Assembly: GCF_003014475.1 (NCBI RefSeq)
Contig: NZ_PYGJ01000001.1
Coordinates: forward strand, 186,001 to 250,000
DNA from: Shimia abyssi
GTDB lineage: Bacteria > Pseudomonadota > Alphaproteobacteria > Rhodobacterales > Rhodobacteraceae
Reading direction: 5' to 3'
DNA: 64,000 nt
A model generated the notes under the pieces. That model ran no database searches, was not told where the DNA came from, and saw only the letters and a list, made by a program, of their open reading frames with translations. The translations under genes and the position numbers were made by a program. Position 1 is the stretch's first letter; each line of letters opens with the position of its first letter. Shown here in pieces: positions 45,295-54,010 of the stretch.

Positions 45295-45321
45295 TTGACG
45301 CCGCGACGCGGCGCACATAAT
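45295..45321 (+). promoter_or_regulatory. Candidate ilv operon promoter
   Basis: TTGACG (45295-45300) and CATAAT (45316-45321) are each close to the consensus, but the spacer is only 15 bp. A second TTGACG lies at 45288-45293. The predicted start falls just before the leader-peptide ribosome site, as expected for an attenuated operon. Spacing makes the call tentative. Confidence 0.35.
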
Positions 45322-45354
45322 GTCCGGATCGAACATGAAAAAGGACGCCCGACA

Positions 45355-45402
45355 ATGCAATTGCTAGTCGTACTTGTAGGAAAATGGCGCATGGGCCGGT
45401 AA
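45355..45402 (+). CDS. ilvL: Branched-chain amino acid leader peptide (ilv leader)
   Basis: A 15-residue peptide, MQLLVVLVGKWRMGR, with six consecutive Leu/Val codons (TTG CTA GTC GTA CTT GTA) at 45361-45378. CTA and GTA look uncommon against the GC-rich codon use around it. AAAAAGGA stands nine bases before the ATG. Ribosomes would stall on these codons when Leu- or Val-tRNA is scarce. It directly precedes a terminator and the acetolactate synthase genes. An alternative overlapping ATG at 45335 encodes only 10 residues without such a run. Confidence 0.88.
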   Translation: MQLLVVLVGKWRMGR

Positions 45403-45456
45403 CGGACACCATAATGGAACCCCATGCGCCCCCGTCAAATGGTCGGGGGCTTTTTT
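45386..45456 (+). promoter_or_regulatory. Transcription attenuator of the ilv operon
   Basis: The terminator is GCCCCCG (45428-45434) with CGGGGGC (45444-45450) followed by T6 (45451-45456). The competing antiterminator is GGCGCATGGG (45386-45395), in the leader-peptide 3' codons, with CCCATGCGCC (45421-45430), ten perfect pairs that take the first bases of the terminator arm. A ribosome at the peptide stop would cover 45386-45395 and allow termination; one stalled in the Leu/Val codons would leave it free and allow read-through. Confidence 0.88.
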
Positions 45457-45494
45457 ATGTCAAAGAACTTGTGACGTTGGATACGGAGAGACAG

Positions 45495-47249
45495 ATGACA
45501 CGTCAGATGACCGGAGCGAAAATGGTAGTCCAAGCCCTTAAGGATCAGGGCGTAGACACGGTATTCGGATATCCCGGCGGGGCTGTCCTGCCGATTTATG
45601 ACGAAATTTTCCAACAGAACGATATCCGCCATATCCTCGTGCGCCATGAACAGGGTGCTGTGCATGCCGCCGAAGGCTACGCACGTTCAACCGGCAAGGT
45701 TGGCGTTGCCCTCGTAACGTCCGGCCCCGGTGCCACCAATGCTGTGACCGGCCTGACGGACGCGCTTTTGGATTCGATCCCGATCCTCGTGATCACCGGA
45801 CAGGTACCCACTTTCATGATCGGCTCTGACGCCTTTCAAGAGGCGGATACCGTTGGCATCACACGGCCTTGCACCAAACATAACTGGCTTGCCAAAGACA
45901 CGGCCACGCTGGCCGAAACCCTGCATCAGGCGTTCCATGTGGCCAGCTCGGGCCGCCCAGGCCCAGTGCTTGTGGACATCCCCAAGGACGTTCAGTTTGC
46001 CTCTGCCGGATACACTCCGCCGGAAAAGACCAACAATACAAACTACCAGCCCCAGATGAGCGGCGATATCGAGAGCATCAACGAGCTGGTCGAAGCCCTT
46101 GAATCTGCTGAACGCCCGGTGTTTTACACCGGCGGCGGCGTGATCAACTCCGGCCCCAAAGCATCCAAGCTCCTGCGCGAATTGGTCGAGGCTACGGGCA
46201 TTCCAATCACCTCCACGCTGATGGGCCTCGGCGCCTATCCGGCGTCCGGCAAGCACTGGCTTGGCATGTTGGGTATGCACGGCCTTTACGAAGCCAATAT
46301 GGCGATGCACGACTGTGATCTCATGATCAATATCGGCGCCCGATTTGATGACCGCATCACCGGCCTGATCGACGCCTTCAGCCCCGGCTCGAAAAAGGCA
46401 CATATCGACATTGATCCCTCTTCGATCAACAAGGTGATCAAGACCGATATCCCGATTGTGGGCGACGTGGCCTCGGTTCTGGATGACATTCTCAAGGTCT
46501 GGAAAGCGCGCGGGCGCAATATCAATCGCGAAGCTATCGCGAATTGGACGGGCCAAATCAACGAATGGCGCAAGGTCGACTGCCTTAAGTTCACGCAGCA
46601 AGGCAAGACAATCAAACCACAATACGCACTCAAGCGCCTTGAGGAACTGACCAAGAGCCATGACCGCTATATCACTACCGAGGTTGGCCAACACCAGATG
46701 TGGGCCGCTCAATACCTCAACTTTGAGGACCCGAACCGCTGGATGACCTCCGGTGGCCTCGGCACAATGGGTTACGGCTTCCCGGCCTCCATCGGTGTGC
46801 AGATGGCCCACCCCGAGAGCCTCGTGATCAACGTCGCAGGTGAAGCATCGTGGTTGATGAACATGCAGGAAATGGGAACAGCCGTGCAGTTCCGCCTGCC
46901 GGTAAAGCAGTTCATCCTGAACAACGAACGTCTCGGCATGGTGCGCCAATGGCAGGAACTTTTGCATGGTGAGCGCTATTCGCACAGCTGGTCCGAAGCT
47001 TTGCCCGACTTTGTCAAACTCGCAGAGGCCTTTGGTGCCAAAGGCATCCTCTGTTCCGACCCCGCCGATCTTGATGACGCGATCATGGAAATGATTAACC
47101 ACGACGGACCGGTGATCTTTGATTGCCTCGTTGAAAAGCACGAAAACTGCTTCCCGATGATCCCATCGGGCAAGCCGCACAACGAAATGCTTCTCGGCGA
47201 GGCTTCGACGCAAGGCGCGATCGAAGCTGGCGGTGCGGTTCTGGTGTAA
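45495..47249 (+). CDS. ilvB: Acetolactate synthase large subunit
   Basis: Catalyses the first shared step of valine, leucine and isoleucine synthesis using ThDP, FAD and Mg. The 584 residues have VFGYPGGAVLPIYDEI, VRHEQGAVHAAEGYAR (ThDP Glu) and GARFDDRITG. The ThDP-Mg motif reads GEASWLMNMQEM...NNERLGM, with Glu where most homologues have Asp. The ATG at 45495 follows GGAGAG. The frame extends back through the attenuator to 45384, but that part is leader. Followed 11 bases later by the small subunit. Confidence 0.96.
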   Translation: MTRQMTGAKMVVQALKDQGVDTVFGYPGGAVLPIYDEIFQQNDIRHILVRHEQGAVHAAEGYARSTGKVGVALVTSGPGATNAVTGLTDALLDSIPILVITGQVPTFMIGSDAFQEADTVGITRPCTKHNWLAKDTATLAETLHQAFHVASSGRPGPVLVDIPKDVQFASAGYTPPEKTNNTNYQPQMSGDIESINELVEALESAERPVFYTGGGVINSGPKASKLLRELVEATGIPITSTLMGLGAYPASGKHWLGMLGMHGLYEANMAMHDCDLMINIGARFDDRITGLIDAFSPGSKKAHIDIDPSSINKVIKTDIPIVGDVASVLDDILKVWKARGRNINREAIANWTGQINEWRKVDCLKFTQQGKTIKPQYALKRLEELTKSHDRYITTEVGQHQMWAAQYLNFEDPNRWMTSGGLGTMGYGFPASIGVQMAHPESLVINVAGEASWLMNMQEMGTAVQFRLPVKQFILNNERLGMVRQWQELLHGERYSHSWSEALPDFVKLAEAFGAKGILCSDPADLDDAIMEMINHDGPVIFDCLVEKHENCFPMIPSGKPHNEMLLGEASTQGAIEAGGAVLV

Positions 47250-47260
47250 GGATTAGAAAA

Positions 47261-47824
47261 ATGGCTGCTCTAAAAATCAAAAAAGGCTCGACCAAGCACT
47301 CTGCTTATAACCTGCGTCCCAACTTTTCGGATGTTCAGGAATCCCACACGTTGGCCGTGGTCGTCGACAACGAACCGGGCGTTCTGGCCCGTGTGATTGG
47401 CCTGTTCTCCGGGCGGGGCTACAATATCGAAAGCCTCACCGTGGCCGAGATTGACCACACCGGGCATCACTCGCGCATCACTGTCGTGACCAAAGGCACG
47501 CCGCAGGTGATCGAGCAAATCAAGGCACAGCTTGGCCGCATCGTACCCGTGCACGAGGTTCACGACCTTACCGTTGAGGGCGCGGCCGTTGAACGCGAGC
47601 TGGCACTGCTCAAGGTTGCCGGCGCAGGAGATAAGCGTGTCGAGGCCCTTCGACTGGCCGATATTTTCCGCGCGAACGTGGTCGACAGCACGCTCGAGAG
47701 CTTTGTGTTCGAAATCACCGGCACATCGGAAAAGATTGACGCCTTTGCCGATCTGATGCGTCCGCTCGGTCTGGTCGAAGTGGCGCGAACCGGCGTCGCA
47801 GCCCTGTCCCGCGGATCAGAATAG
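47261..47824 (+). CDS. ilvH: Acetolactate synthase small (regulatory) subunit
   Basis: A 187-residue ACT-domain protein that activates the large subunit and gives it valine sensitivity. The ACT domain is clear: HTLAVVVDNEPGVLARVIGLFSGRGYNIESLTV, then HSRITVVTKG. The second half has ERELALLKVAG and LRLADIFRANVVDSTLESFVFEITG. It ends the ilv operon; a canonical terminator follows at 47910. Confidence 0.96.
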   Translation: MAALKIKKGSTKHSAYNLRPNFSDVQESHTLAVVVDNEPGVLARVIGLFSGRGYNIESLTVAEIDHTGHHSRITVVTKGTPQVIEQIKAQLGRIVPVHEVHDLTVEGAAVERELALLKVAGAGDKRVEALRLADIFRANVVDSTLESFVFEITGTSEKIDAFADLMRPLGLVEVARTGVAALSRGSE

Positions 47825-47909
47825 CGCTACGAAAAAGCGCATGGCAATCCTCGGGGATCAGCCATACGCTTGACCAAATGCGACCAGCGCAAAAATCGTT
47901 CAAAAGTAA

Positions 47910-47932
47910 GGGGGCCTCTGGGCCCCCTTTTT
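47910..47932 (+). terminator. Terminator of the ilvBH operon
   Basis: GGGGGCC (47910-47916) pairs with GGCCCCC (47921-47927) around TCTG, followed by TTTTT (47928-47932). It stands 86 bases after the ilvH stop. Confidence 0.88.
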
Positions 47933-47958
47933 ACTCGCAATCTCTAAACCAGAGTTTT

Positions 47959-48333
47959 TCACGCGATCTCGACAATCCGATCCCGATGCACCGCACTTGC
48001 AGCTGAAAAACACACCACATTCGACGTTCCAATCGGCTCCTGTTGAACAGGAACTTCAATTGGTCGATGTGGTTTTGCCGATTTCTGCGACTGTTCATTC
48101 AACGTATCAGGGAGCCCGGCATAGGTGCCCTGCCCCAATCGGCGCGGGTTACGCGCATACCGCTGATGGCGTTCCTGCTGCACGTCAAACTGCACCAGAT
48201 CACCGGCGTCAAACTCCAGCAGCATATCGGGTTGCTCCGTTTCGCCGCTAAAAAATGCTAGATCGCCGTGATCTTCACACCAGATCACCGCTTTGTTATC
48301 TTTTGCATCACTCCAAAGAACCACGCCAAGCAT
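47959..48333 (-). CDS. Conserved small protein of unknown function
   Basis: A 124-residue cytosolic protein. The first half, VVLWSDAKDNKAVIWCEDHGDLAFF and DMLLEFDAGDLVQFDVQQE, looks like an OB-fold or cold-shock-like beta barrel; the second half is polar and probably disordered. I believe the N-terminal signature is common in the Roseobacter group, but no function is known to me. It converges on the ilv operon and is divergent from the HTH regulator. Confidence 0.75.
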   Translation of the reverse strand: MLGVVLWSDAKDNKAVIWCEDHGDLAFFSGETEQPDMLLEFDAGDLVQFDVQQERHQRYARNPRRLGQGTYAGLPDTLNEQSQKSAKPHRPIEVPVQQEPIGTSNVVCFSAASAVHRDRIVEIA

Positions 48334-48556
48334 TTGAGTTCTAACTCCTTTTTGCTTCCAGATTGAGTGTCACAAAAGAAAGCCTGACGCGACATTGAAA
48401 TTTCAGCGTCGACTTCTTCAAAATTGTGTCGACTTTGGATTTCCCTGATGCGACTATGCGTCAAATTGATGCTTAATCGCGTCAAGTCAAAAAAGAAGCG
48501 ACAAAGAGCGCGCCAATTGGTTGAACAACCAGCGGCATCGCCAACCGGAGAGAGAA

Positions 48557-49372
48557 TTGAACGACGGAACATCGGGCTTACGGCCTCAGAAATCACCAGC
48601 AGAACTGCGTCAGATGTTGGGACAGAATCTCCGGATTCTGGCGCAGGACTTTCCTTCAATTTCCCGATTATGCAGAGAACTTGGAATCAATCGCACCCAG
48701 TTCAACCGCTACTTGTCGGGAGAAAGCTTCCCGCGCCCTGACGTGCTCCATCGTATATGCACGTTTTTCAGGGTCGATGCGCGCATCCTTCTGGAGCCCC
48801 TCGCCGATCTGAGTGGAGACAAGGGTGTACTCAACCACCCGTTGATTGCCGAATATGTCGGATCCGGCATGACCGACATTCCCCAGGATGTCTTTCCCGA
48901 CGGTTTCTACCGCTTTTCCCGCCGCAGCTTTATCGAGCAAGACCTGATCATCATTGGACTTGTTTACGTTTTCCGCAAAGACGACCACACATTTATCCGT
49001 GGCTACGAAGCCAAGGAAGCCATGCAGGAACAGGGCCTGCCCACAGATAGCGCCACTCGAGAATTCCGGGGTGTTATTCTGCCACAAGAAGATGGCGTTG
49101 CCGCTCTTGTCAGCCATGCCCGCACCATGGCCACCTCATTCAATTACCTCAGCCGCGTCGCGTCCTTCCAGAACCACTACTGGATCGGTTACGCCACCCG
49201 CACCGTCCGCGAGACGGTCACGGGCTGTCGCGCTGCCCGTCTTGTCTATGAACATCTGGGCAACGAAACGGGACCTGTCCTTGAAGCTGCGCGCACCGTC
49301 GGGTTCTGCAGCCCAGACAACCTGATGCCCTATCATCGCAAGCTACTTCAGCTCGAACGTCCCTTTAGTTAA
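48557..49372 (+). CDS. HTH transcriptional regulator with unrecognised C-terminal domain
   Basis: A 271-residue protein with an N-terminal XRE-type HTH, PSISRLCRELGINRTQFNRYLSGESFPRPDVLHRICTFFRVDAR. It is followed by about 170 residues (FPDGFYRFSRRSFIEQDLIIIGLVYVFRKDD onward) that look like a sensor domain of unknown ligand. The frame opens at TTG 48521, but the TTG at 48557 has CGGAGAGAG just upstream and is preferred. A 220-base region divides it from the divergent small gene. Confidence 0.83.
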   Translation: MNDGTSGLRPQKSPAELRQMLGQNLRILAQDFPSISRLCRELGINRTQFNRYLSGESFPRPDVLHRICTFFRVDARILLEPLADLSGDKGVLNHPLIAEYVGSGMTDIPQDVFPDGFYRFSRRSFIEQDLIIIGLVYVFRKDDHTFIRGYEAKEAMQEQGLPTDSATREFRGVILPQEDGVAALVSHARTMATSFNYLSRVASFQNHYWIGYATRTVRETVTGCRAARLVYEHLGNETGPVLEAARTVGFCSPDNLMPYHRKLLQLERPFS

Positions 49373-49506
49373 GGCGCGTCGACTGACGCCAAACTGTGAC
49401 GAAATCGCAAGGTGGAGTCCGATGTTGTCAATTGACCTTTGCCAACGCGCGACTCCCCATTACTTGATGCCTAAAATCAACCTCTCGCCGCCAATCCTAA
49501 ATCGGC

Positions 49507-50292
49507 CTACACGCTGATCCCACCGGCACGCTTCATAAGCGAGTAAAGATGCCACGTGGCGTGGCCCAGCAATGGCAACACAATCAACAAGCCCAGAAAC
49601 CACGGCACCAGCGCCACAAAGGTCAGGCCAGCGATAATCGCAGCCCAGACGATCATGACAACAAAGCTATCCTGCACCGCGTTAAAGCTGGTGATCATCG
49701 CCGTCACAAAATCTATTTCCCTGTCCAGCAACAGCGGAAGCGAGATAACGGTGATCATATAGAGCAACAACGCAAACGCCGCGCCAACAACAGTTCCCAC
49801 TCCCAACATCATCAATCCGTTTGCACTCAGATACACTTGGAACGAACTCGACACATTGGTCATCGTTCTCAGCCCCAGGAACAACGCAAAGATCATATGC
49901 GCGAGAAAAAACCAGAATAGAAACATGACAACAATCACCGCACAGATGGACGGCAGCTGTCGTTTGCTCTGCCGACCGATCACGCCAAAAATCGCGCGCC
50001 AGTCCATCTCGTCGCCGCGTTCCAACCTGCGCGACACTTCATACAAGCCAACGGCCGCAAATGGCCCGATCAACGGAAAACCAATGGCTGCAAAAACCAG
50101 CCAATAACTATGCCCAGTCACGCGTGTGATCCACACCATGACCCATCCTGCGATCACATAGAATGCTGCAAACATAATCCCATAGACCGGCTGCGCTTTG
50201 AAATCCCACCACGCCAAAGACAGCGCCTCTCTTAACATGGCAAAATCTGGCGCGCCCAGCTTTGGCACACCCGCTTCAGGTGTCTCGTTCAT
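49507..50292 (-). CDS. DUF2189 integral membrane protein
   Basis: A 261-residue inner-membrane protein with about six helices, including [60 protein letters not shown] and [20 protein letters not shown]. The sequence [17 protein letters not shown] near the C-terminus and [13 protein letters not shown] after the second helix are DUF2189 hallmarks. Some members are annotated as cytochrome-c-oxidase-associated, but no role is proven. It ends near the HTH regulator gene. Confidence 0.87.
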   Translation of the reverse strand: MNETPEAGVPKLGAPDFAMLREALSLAWWDFKAQPVYGIMFAAFYVIAGWVMVWITRVTGHSYWLVFAAIGFPLIGPFAAVGLYEVSRRLERGDEMDWRAIFGVIGRQSKRQLPSICAVIVVMFLFWFFLAHMIFALFLGLRTMTNVSSSFQVYLSANGLMMLGVGTVVGAAFALLLYMITVISLPLLLDREIDFVTAMITSFNAVQDSFVVMIVWAAIIAGLTFVALVPWFLGLLIVLPLLGHATWHLYSLMKRAGGISV

Positions 50293-50357
50293 TCAATCCT
50301 CCCAAACCTCGTCCGCGCATTTTCAAAAAGACAGGGTTTGACACAGCAAATCAAGCG

Positions 50358-51767
50358 TCAGGCAATCGGTGGGTGTGATTGTGGCCAGCCTGTTGCCTGA
50401 TGATAGGCCTCTGCCACCTGCAACAGCGCCACATCCGCGCCTTTGCGGGCGAACAGCTGCATCCCCATCGGCAGTCCCTGATCACTGAACCCCACCGGTA
50501 CGCTGATCGCGGGCAACCCAATCAGGCTGACAGGCACCATCACCTGCATCCAGCGATGATACGTATCCATCGCGCGCCCGGAAATTTCCTTTGGCCAATC
50601 CCAGTCGATGGGAAATGGCCAGCATTGCGAAACCGGCAGGGCCAGTACCTCAACGTCCTCAAACACCGCCGCCGCCCGCCTAAACCACGCCGACCGTGTG
50701 GCACAGGCCGCATGCAGCTGCGCCACACTCAGCTCCTGTCCACACGCGATCTCCCATTGCGCCTCAGGCTTCAGTCGCGCCCGCGTTTCCGGGTTCTCAA
50801 ACAACCCGGCCATATCTCCCGCCAGCGCAAAGGCGCGCAAATCGCGCCACGACGCAAACATCTCTTCTGCATCAAACGGTGCCGCCATCGGCGCGACCTC
50901 CGCCCCCAGGTTGCTCAACACACTCAGACCACCTTTGCACAGGTCCAGAATTCCCTGCTCCATAGGCATCGCCCCACCCCAGTCACCAAGCCAACCAACA
51001 CGCACACCAGAGACCGTCGGCGCCTCTCCTAGCGCCCAGGGCTGACGTGGTGTGTTGAACGGAACCGCCGGGTTCGGTTCCGCCATTACATCCATCATCA
51101 ATGCAATGTCGCGCGGCGAGCGCGCCATTGGACCCAACGTGGAAAGCTGCTGCCAAAACACTTCGTCGCCCGGCTCCCTTGGAACCACCCCGAAACTCGG
51201 GCGAAACCCGTACACATTGTTCCACCCCGCCGGATTACGCAACGAACCCATCGCGTCACTTCCATCGGCCAGCGCCACCATGCCCATCGCCAGCGCCGCC
51301 CCCGCGCCCCCCGAAGAGCCACCTGCCGTACGCCCTTCCGCATACGGATTGCGCGTCACCCCATGCACCGGATTGTAACTGTGACTGCCCAACCCAAACT
51401 CGGGCACATTAGTCTTGCCAATGAAAATCGCGCCTTCATTGCGCAACAGCGACACAAACCGGCTGTCCACCTCCGAAATGCGATCCACATAAAGTGGCGA
51501 CCCTTCGGTGTTTCGCGTGCCCTGCACATGGGCCAGCCCCTTGATCGCCATCGGCAGCCCGTGCAACTTGCCTCGTATCGTACCCTGATCCGCCGCGCGC
51601 GCCTCGCTCATCAACACATCCGCCTCGCGCAGATCAACAATTGCATTCACCGCCGCGTTGCGCGCCTTAACCCGCTCCAGCGTCGCCGCCATCACTGTCT
51701 CAGCTGACAATTCGCCTGACCGCAACGCCGCCAACAGCGCGCCCGCATCCCAATCCAGAAACGACAT
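50358..51767 (-). CDS. Amidase (amidase-signature family)
   Basis: A 469-residue Ser-cisSer-Lys hydrolase. The catalytic Lys is in LPMAIKGLAH, and the signature GRTAGGSSGGAGAALAMGMVALADGSDAMGSLRNPA carries the cis-Ser and the nucleophile. Family members split amides such as nicotinamide analogues, indole acetamide or mandelamide, so the substrate is open. The ATG at 51767 follows AGGGGAGAG. It is downstream of the MATE gene on the same strand, with the modular repeat between them. In GatA the order is similar, but no gatB/gatC is nearby. Confidence 0.9.
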   Translation of the reverse strand: MSFLDWDAGALLAALRSGELSAETVMAATLERVKARNAAVNAIVDLREADVLMSEARAADQGTIRGKLHGLPMAIKGLAHVQGTRNTEGSPLYVDRISEVDSRFVSLLRNEGAIFIGKTNVPEFGLGSHSYNPVHGVTRNPYAEGRTAGGSSGGAGAALAMGMVALADGSDAMGSLRNPAGWNNVYGFRPSFGVVPREPGDEVFWQQLSTLGPMARSPRDIALMMDVMAEPNPAVPFNTPRQPWALGEAPTVSGVRVGWLGDWGGAMPMEQGILDLCKGGLSVLSNLGAEVAPMAAPFDAEEMFASWRDLRAFALAGDMAGLFENPETRARLKPEAQWEIACGQELSVAQLHAACATRSAWFRRAAAVFEDVEVLALPVSQCWPFPIDWDWPKEISGRAMDTYHRWMQVMVPVSLIGLPAISVPVGFSDQGLPMGMQLFARKGADVALLQVAEAYHQATGWPQSHPPIA

Positions 51768-51807
51768 CACTCTCCCCTCATACGCACGCACTCAACACGC
51801 GCCCATA

Positions 51808-51877
51808 TCTTCATCTTGCCAAAAATACTTCGGGGGGCCATGAAAATCTTTGGATTTTCATGGCGGGGCAGCGCCCC
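51808..51877 (-). repeat. Full copy of the modular post-gene repeat
   Basis: On the minus strand, 9 bases after the MATE stop: GC module GGGGCGCTGCCCC (51877-51865), identical to that at 35426; variable hairpin GCCATGAAAATC/GATTTTCATGGC, twelve perfect pairs (51864-51837); conserved box CCCCCCGAAGTATTTTTGGC then AAGATGAAGA (51837-51808). The hairpin sequence is unrelated to those of the other copies. Confidence 0.85.
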
Positions 51878-51886
51878 AAAATGGCC

Positions 51887-53266
51887 TCAGGCTTCGGCAC
51901 TCGCCGCAAACTTCGCGCGCAACCGGCGCAAATCAGGGCCCCAGAACCGCCATAACAGCAATATCGCCGCCGCCGTCAATCCAATCACCAGCCCTGCCCA
52001 AACGCCGACACCTTCATACCCCATGACAAACCCAAGCACATAGCCCGTCGGCACACCGATCACCCAATAGCTGATCGCGGCAATCACCATCGGCCCGCGT
52101 GTGTCCTGAATACCGCGCAGAATGCCCAGCGCCATTACCTGCAACCCGTCGACCACCTGGAACAACGCGGCTACCCATAACAGGGTCACGCCAATTGCCA
52201 TAATAGCATCGCGTTGCGGCTCGTCCGGGTCGATAAACAGCCCAATCAGGAACTCAGGAAACAACAAAAACACACTCACAGCCACGGCAGCCGTAACCAT
52301 CGACCCCGCGATGGCCACCTTGGCGCCGCGTGCCATGTGATCTGCATCCTTGCGCCCCAAGGCATTCCCTGCCCGCACGGTCGCGGCGTTTGACAGGCCC
52401 AAATGCATCATAAAGGCCAAACTGGCGAGGTTCAGCGCAATCCCATGCGCTGCCAACTGAACCGTGCCCAGCCAGCCCATCATCAACGAAGACGCCGCAA
52501 ATAATCCAACTTCGGCCAGATTGGTCACACCAATCGGCACACCCAACTTCAGCACGCGGCCAAACACATCCCAGTCCGGACGCCAGAGACGGCCAAACAG
52601 ATCATGATGTTTCATCGCCACCGCCGAATACACAACCACCCCGCATAACGACACGGCTTGCACAACCAGCGACGCAATTGCAGCGCCTTGCACACCCAGC
52701 TCCGGAAAGCCCCAGTTGCCAAAGATCAGCGCATAGTTCACCACCCCGTTGGCAGGAACCGCCGCCACAGTGACCCAGAACACCACCCGCGTCCGCCCCA
52801 ATGCTGCCAGATAGCTCTTGAACACCATGACCAACAGGGACGGCATCAAACCAAACCCTGCAACGCGCAGATAAACCTGCGCCAATTCAGCCACTTCGCG
52901 TTCCTGCTGCAATCCCAACAGGATAGGCTGCGAAAAGATAAACAAAGGCAGCACCAGAACGCCAAAGATCACTGACAACCAAAGCCCCATGCGCGTCACA
53001 CGCCGCAACTGTACCTCATCGCCCTCAGCATCCGCCTCGGCCACCAGCGGCATCACCGCGATCGCAAATCCCGAGCCGAGAATGAAGATGACAAAGAAAA
53101 ACGTCCCCCCCAACACAACCGAGGCCAGTGCCTCGACCGAATACCAGCCCAACATGACCGTATCGGTCAGCGTAATCGCAAACTGCGCAATGTGCCCGCC
53201 AATCAGCGGAATGCCCAGCCGCATCAGCGAACGGAAATGATCGGGATATGTCATCACTTGTTTCAT
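51887..53266 (-). CDS. MATE-family multidrug/sodium antiporter
   Basis: A 459-residue inner-membrane exporter with about twelve helices in two related halves (LIGGHIAQFAITLTDTVMLGWYS near the N-terminus; GVPIGVTNLAEVGLFAASSLMMGW opening the second half). This is the NorM-type arrangement exporting cationic compounds against Na or proton gradients. The ATG at 53266 or 53254 could be the start; TTG 53272 is less likely. Followed by the modular repeat and the amidase gene. Confidence 0.9.
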   Translation of the reverse strand: MKQVMTYPDHFRSLMRLGIPLIGGHIAQFAITLTDTVMLGWYSVEALASVVLGGTFFFVIFILGSGFAIAVMPLVAEADAEGDEVQLRRVTRMGLWLSVIFGVLVLPLFIFSQPILLGLQQEREVAELAQVYLRVAGFGLMPSLLVMVFKSYLAALGRTRVVFWVTVAAVPANGVVNYALIFGNWGFPELGVQGAAIASLVVQAVSLCGVVVYSAVAMKHHDLFGRLWRPDWDVFGRVLKLGVPIGVTNLAEVGLFAASSLMMGWLGTVQLAAHGIALNLASLAFMMHLGLSNAATVRAGNALGRKDADHMARGAKVAIAGSMVTAAVAVSVFLLFPEFLIGLFIDPDEPQRDAIMAIGVTLLWVAALFQVVDGLQVMALGILRGIQDTRGPMVIAAISYWVIGVPTGYVLGFVMGYEGVGVWAGLVIGLTAAAILLLWRFWGPDLRRLRAKFAASAEA

Positions 53267-53392
53267 CCCCAAGGCTTAGGCCCGAAAACATCGTCTGACA
53301 AGCGATACCAATACCGGGCTCAGCTATCCTGAACAGTTGATCGAACGGCGCGCCTCTGGCACCCTGCTCCCATTCATCGAAAAGGGATCGCT

Positions 53393-54010
53393 ATGTCTGA
53401 CGCGCCATTACCCGAGATCGATTTCTGGTTCTCAATCGGCAGCACTTACACCTATCTTTCGGTGATGCGCCTGCCGGATCTTGCCGCCAAAACCGGAATC
53501 ACTTTCAACTGGCGGCCCTTCTCTGTGCGCGCCATCATGATCGAACAAAAGAATATCCCCTTTGTCGGCAAACCCGCCCGCACCGCGCATATGTGGCGCG
53601 ACATTGCGCGACGCGCGCCCTATTACGGCCTCTCGCCCAAGATCCCCGCGCCTTATCCGCTCGAAAACTTCGATCTCACCAATCAAGTGGCCATTCTCGC
53701 GGCGCAGGAAGGCTGGGTTCAGGATTACACCCGCGCCACCTATCAGCGCTGGTTTGAGCACGGCGAACCCGCGGGCAGCGACCCTAATCTCTCTACGTCC
53801 CTCAATGCCATTGGCCAGGATCCCGCCCGCGTCATCCCCGCCGCACAGACCGAATTCTGCCTCTCAGCCTACACCCAAGCCACCAACCAGGCGCGCGACC
53901 TCGGCATTTTTGGCGCGCCCTCCTTTATCGTTGGCAGCGAACTCTTCTGGGGCGATGACCGCATCGAAGACGCCGTCGATTGGGCCTATGCACAACAGGC
54001 CGTCTCATGA
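53393..54010 (+). CDS. 2-hydroxychromene-2-carboxylate isomerase-like protein
   Basis: A 205-residue kappa-class GST/DsbA-fold protein. EIDFWFSIGSTYTYLSVMRLP has the conserved Ser of HCCA isomerases in place of the DsbA cysteines, and NWRPFSVRAIMIEQKN and GIFGAPSFIVGSELFWGDDR (cis-Pro loop) are typical. HCCA isomerase acts in naphthalene breakdown, but this subfamily is widespread in species without that pathway, so glutathione-linked chemistry of another substrate is likelier. It overlaps the next gene by ATGA. Confidence 0.88.
   Translation: MSDAPLPEIDFWFSIGSTYTYLSVMRLPDLAAKTGITFNWRPFSVRAIMIEQKNIPFVGKPARTAHMWRDIARRAPYYGLSPKIPAPYPLENFDLTNQVAILAAQEGWVQDYTRATYQRWFEHGEPAGSDPNLSTSLNAIGQDPARVIPAAQTEFCLSAYTQATNQARDLGIFGAPSFIVGSELFWGDDRIEDAVDWAYAQQAVS

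Noticed and set aside
45335-45367. Alternative 10-codon leader peptide starting at 45335
   Set aside because: Its start lies before the good ribosome site and the peptide lacks a run of Leu, Val or Ile codons; the frame at 45355 fits both the operon and the stems.
45687-47213. 508-residue minus-strand frame opposite ilvB
   Set aside because: Shadow of ilvB; composition follows the codon pattern of the real gene and no motif is present.
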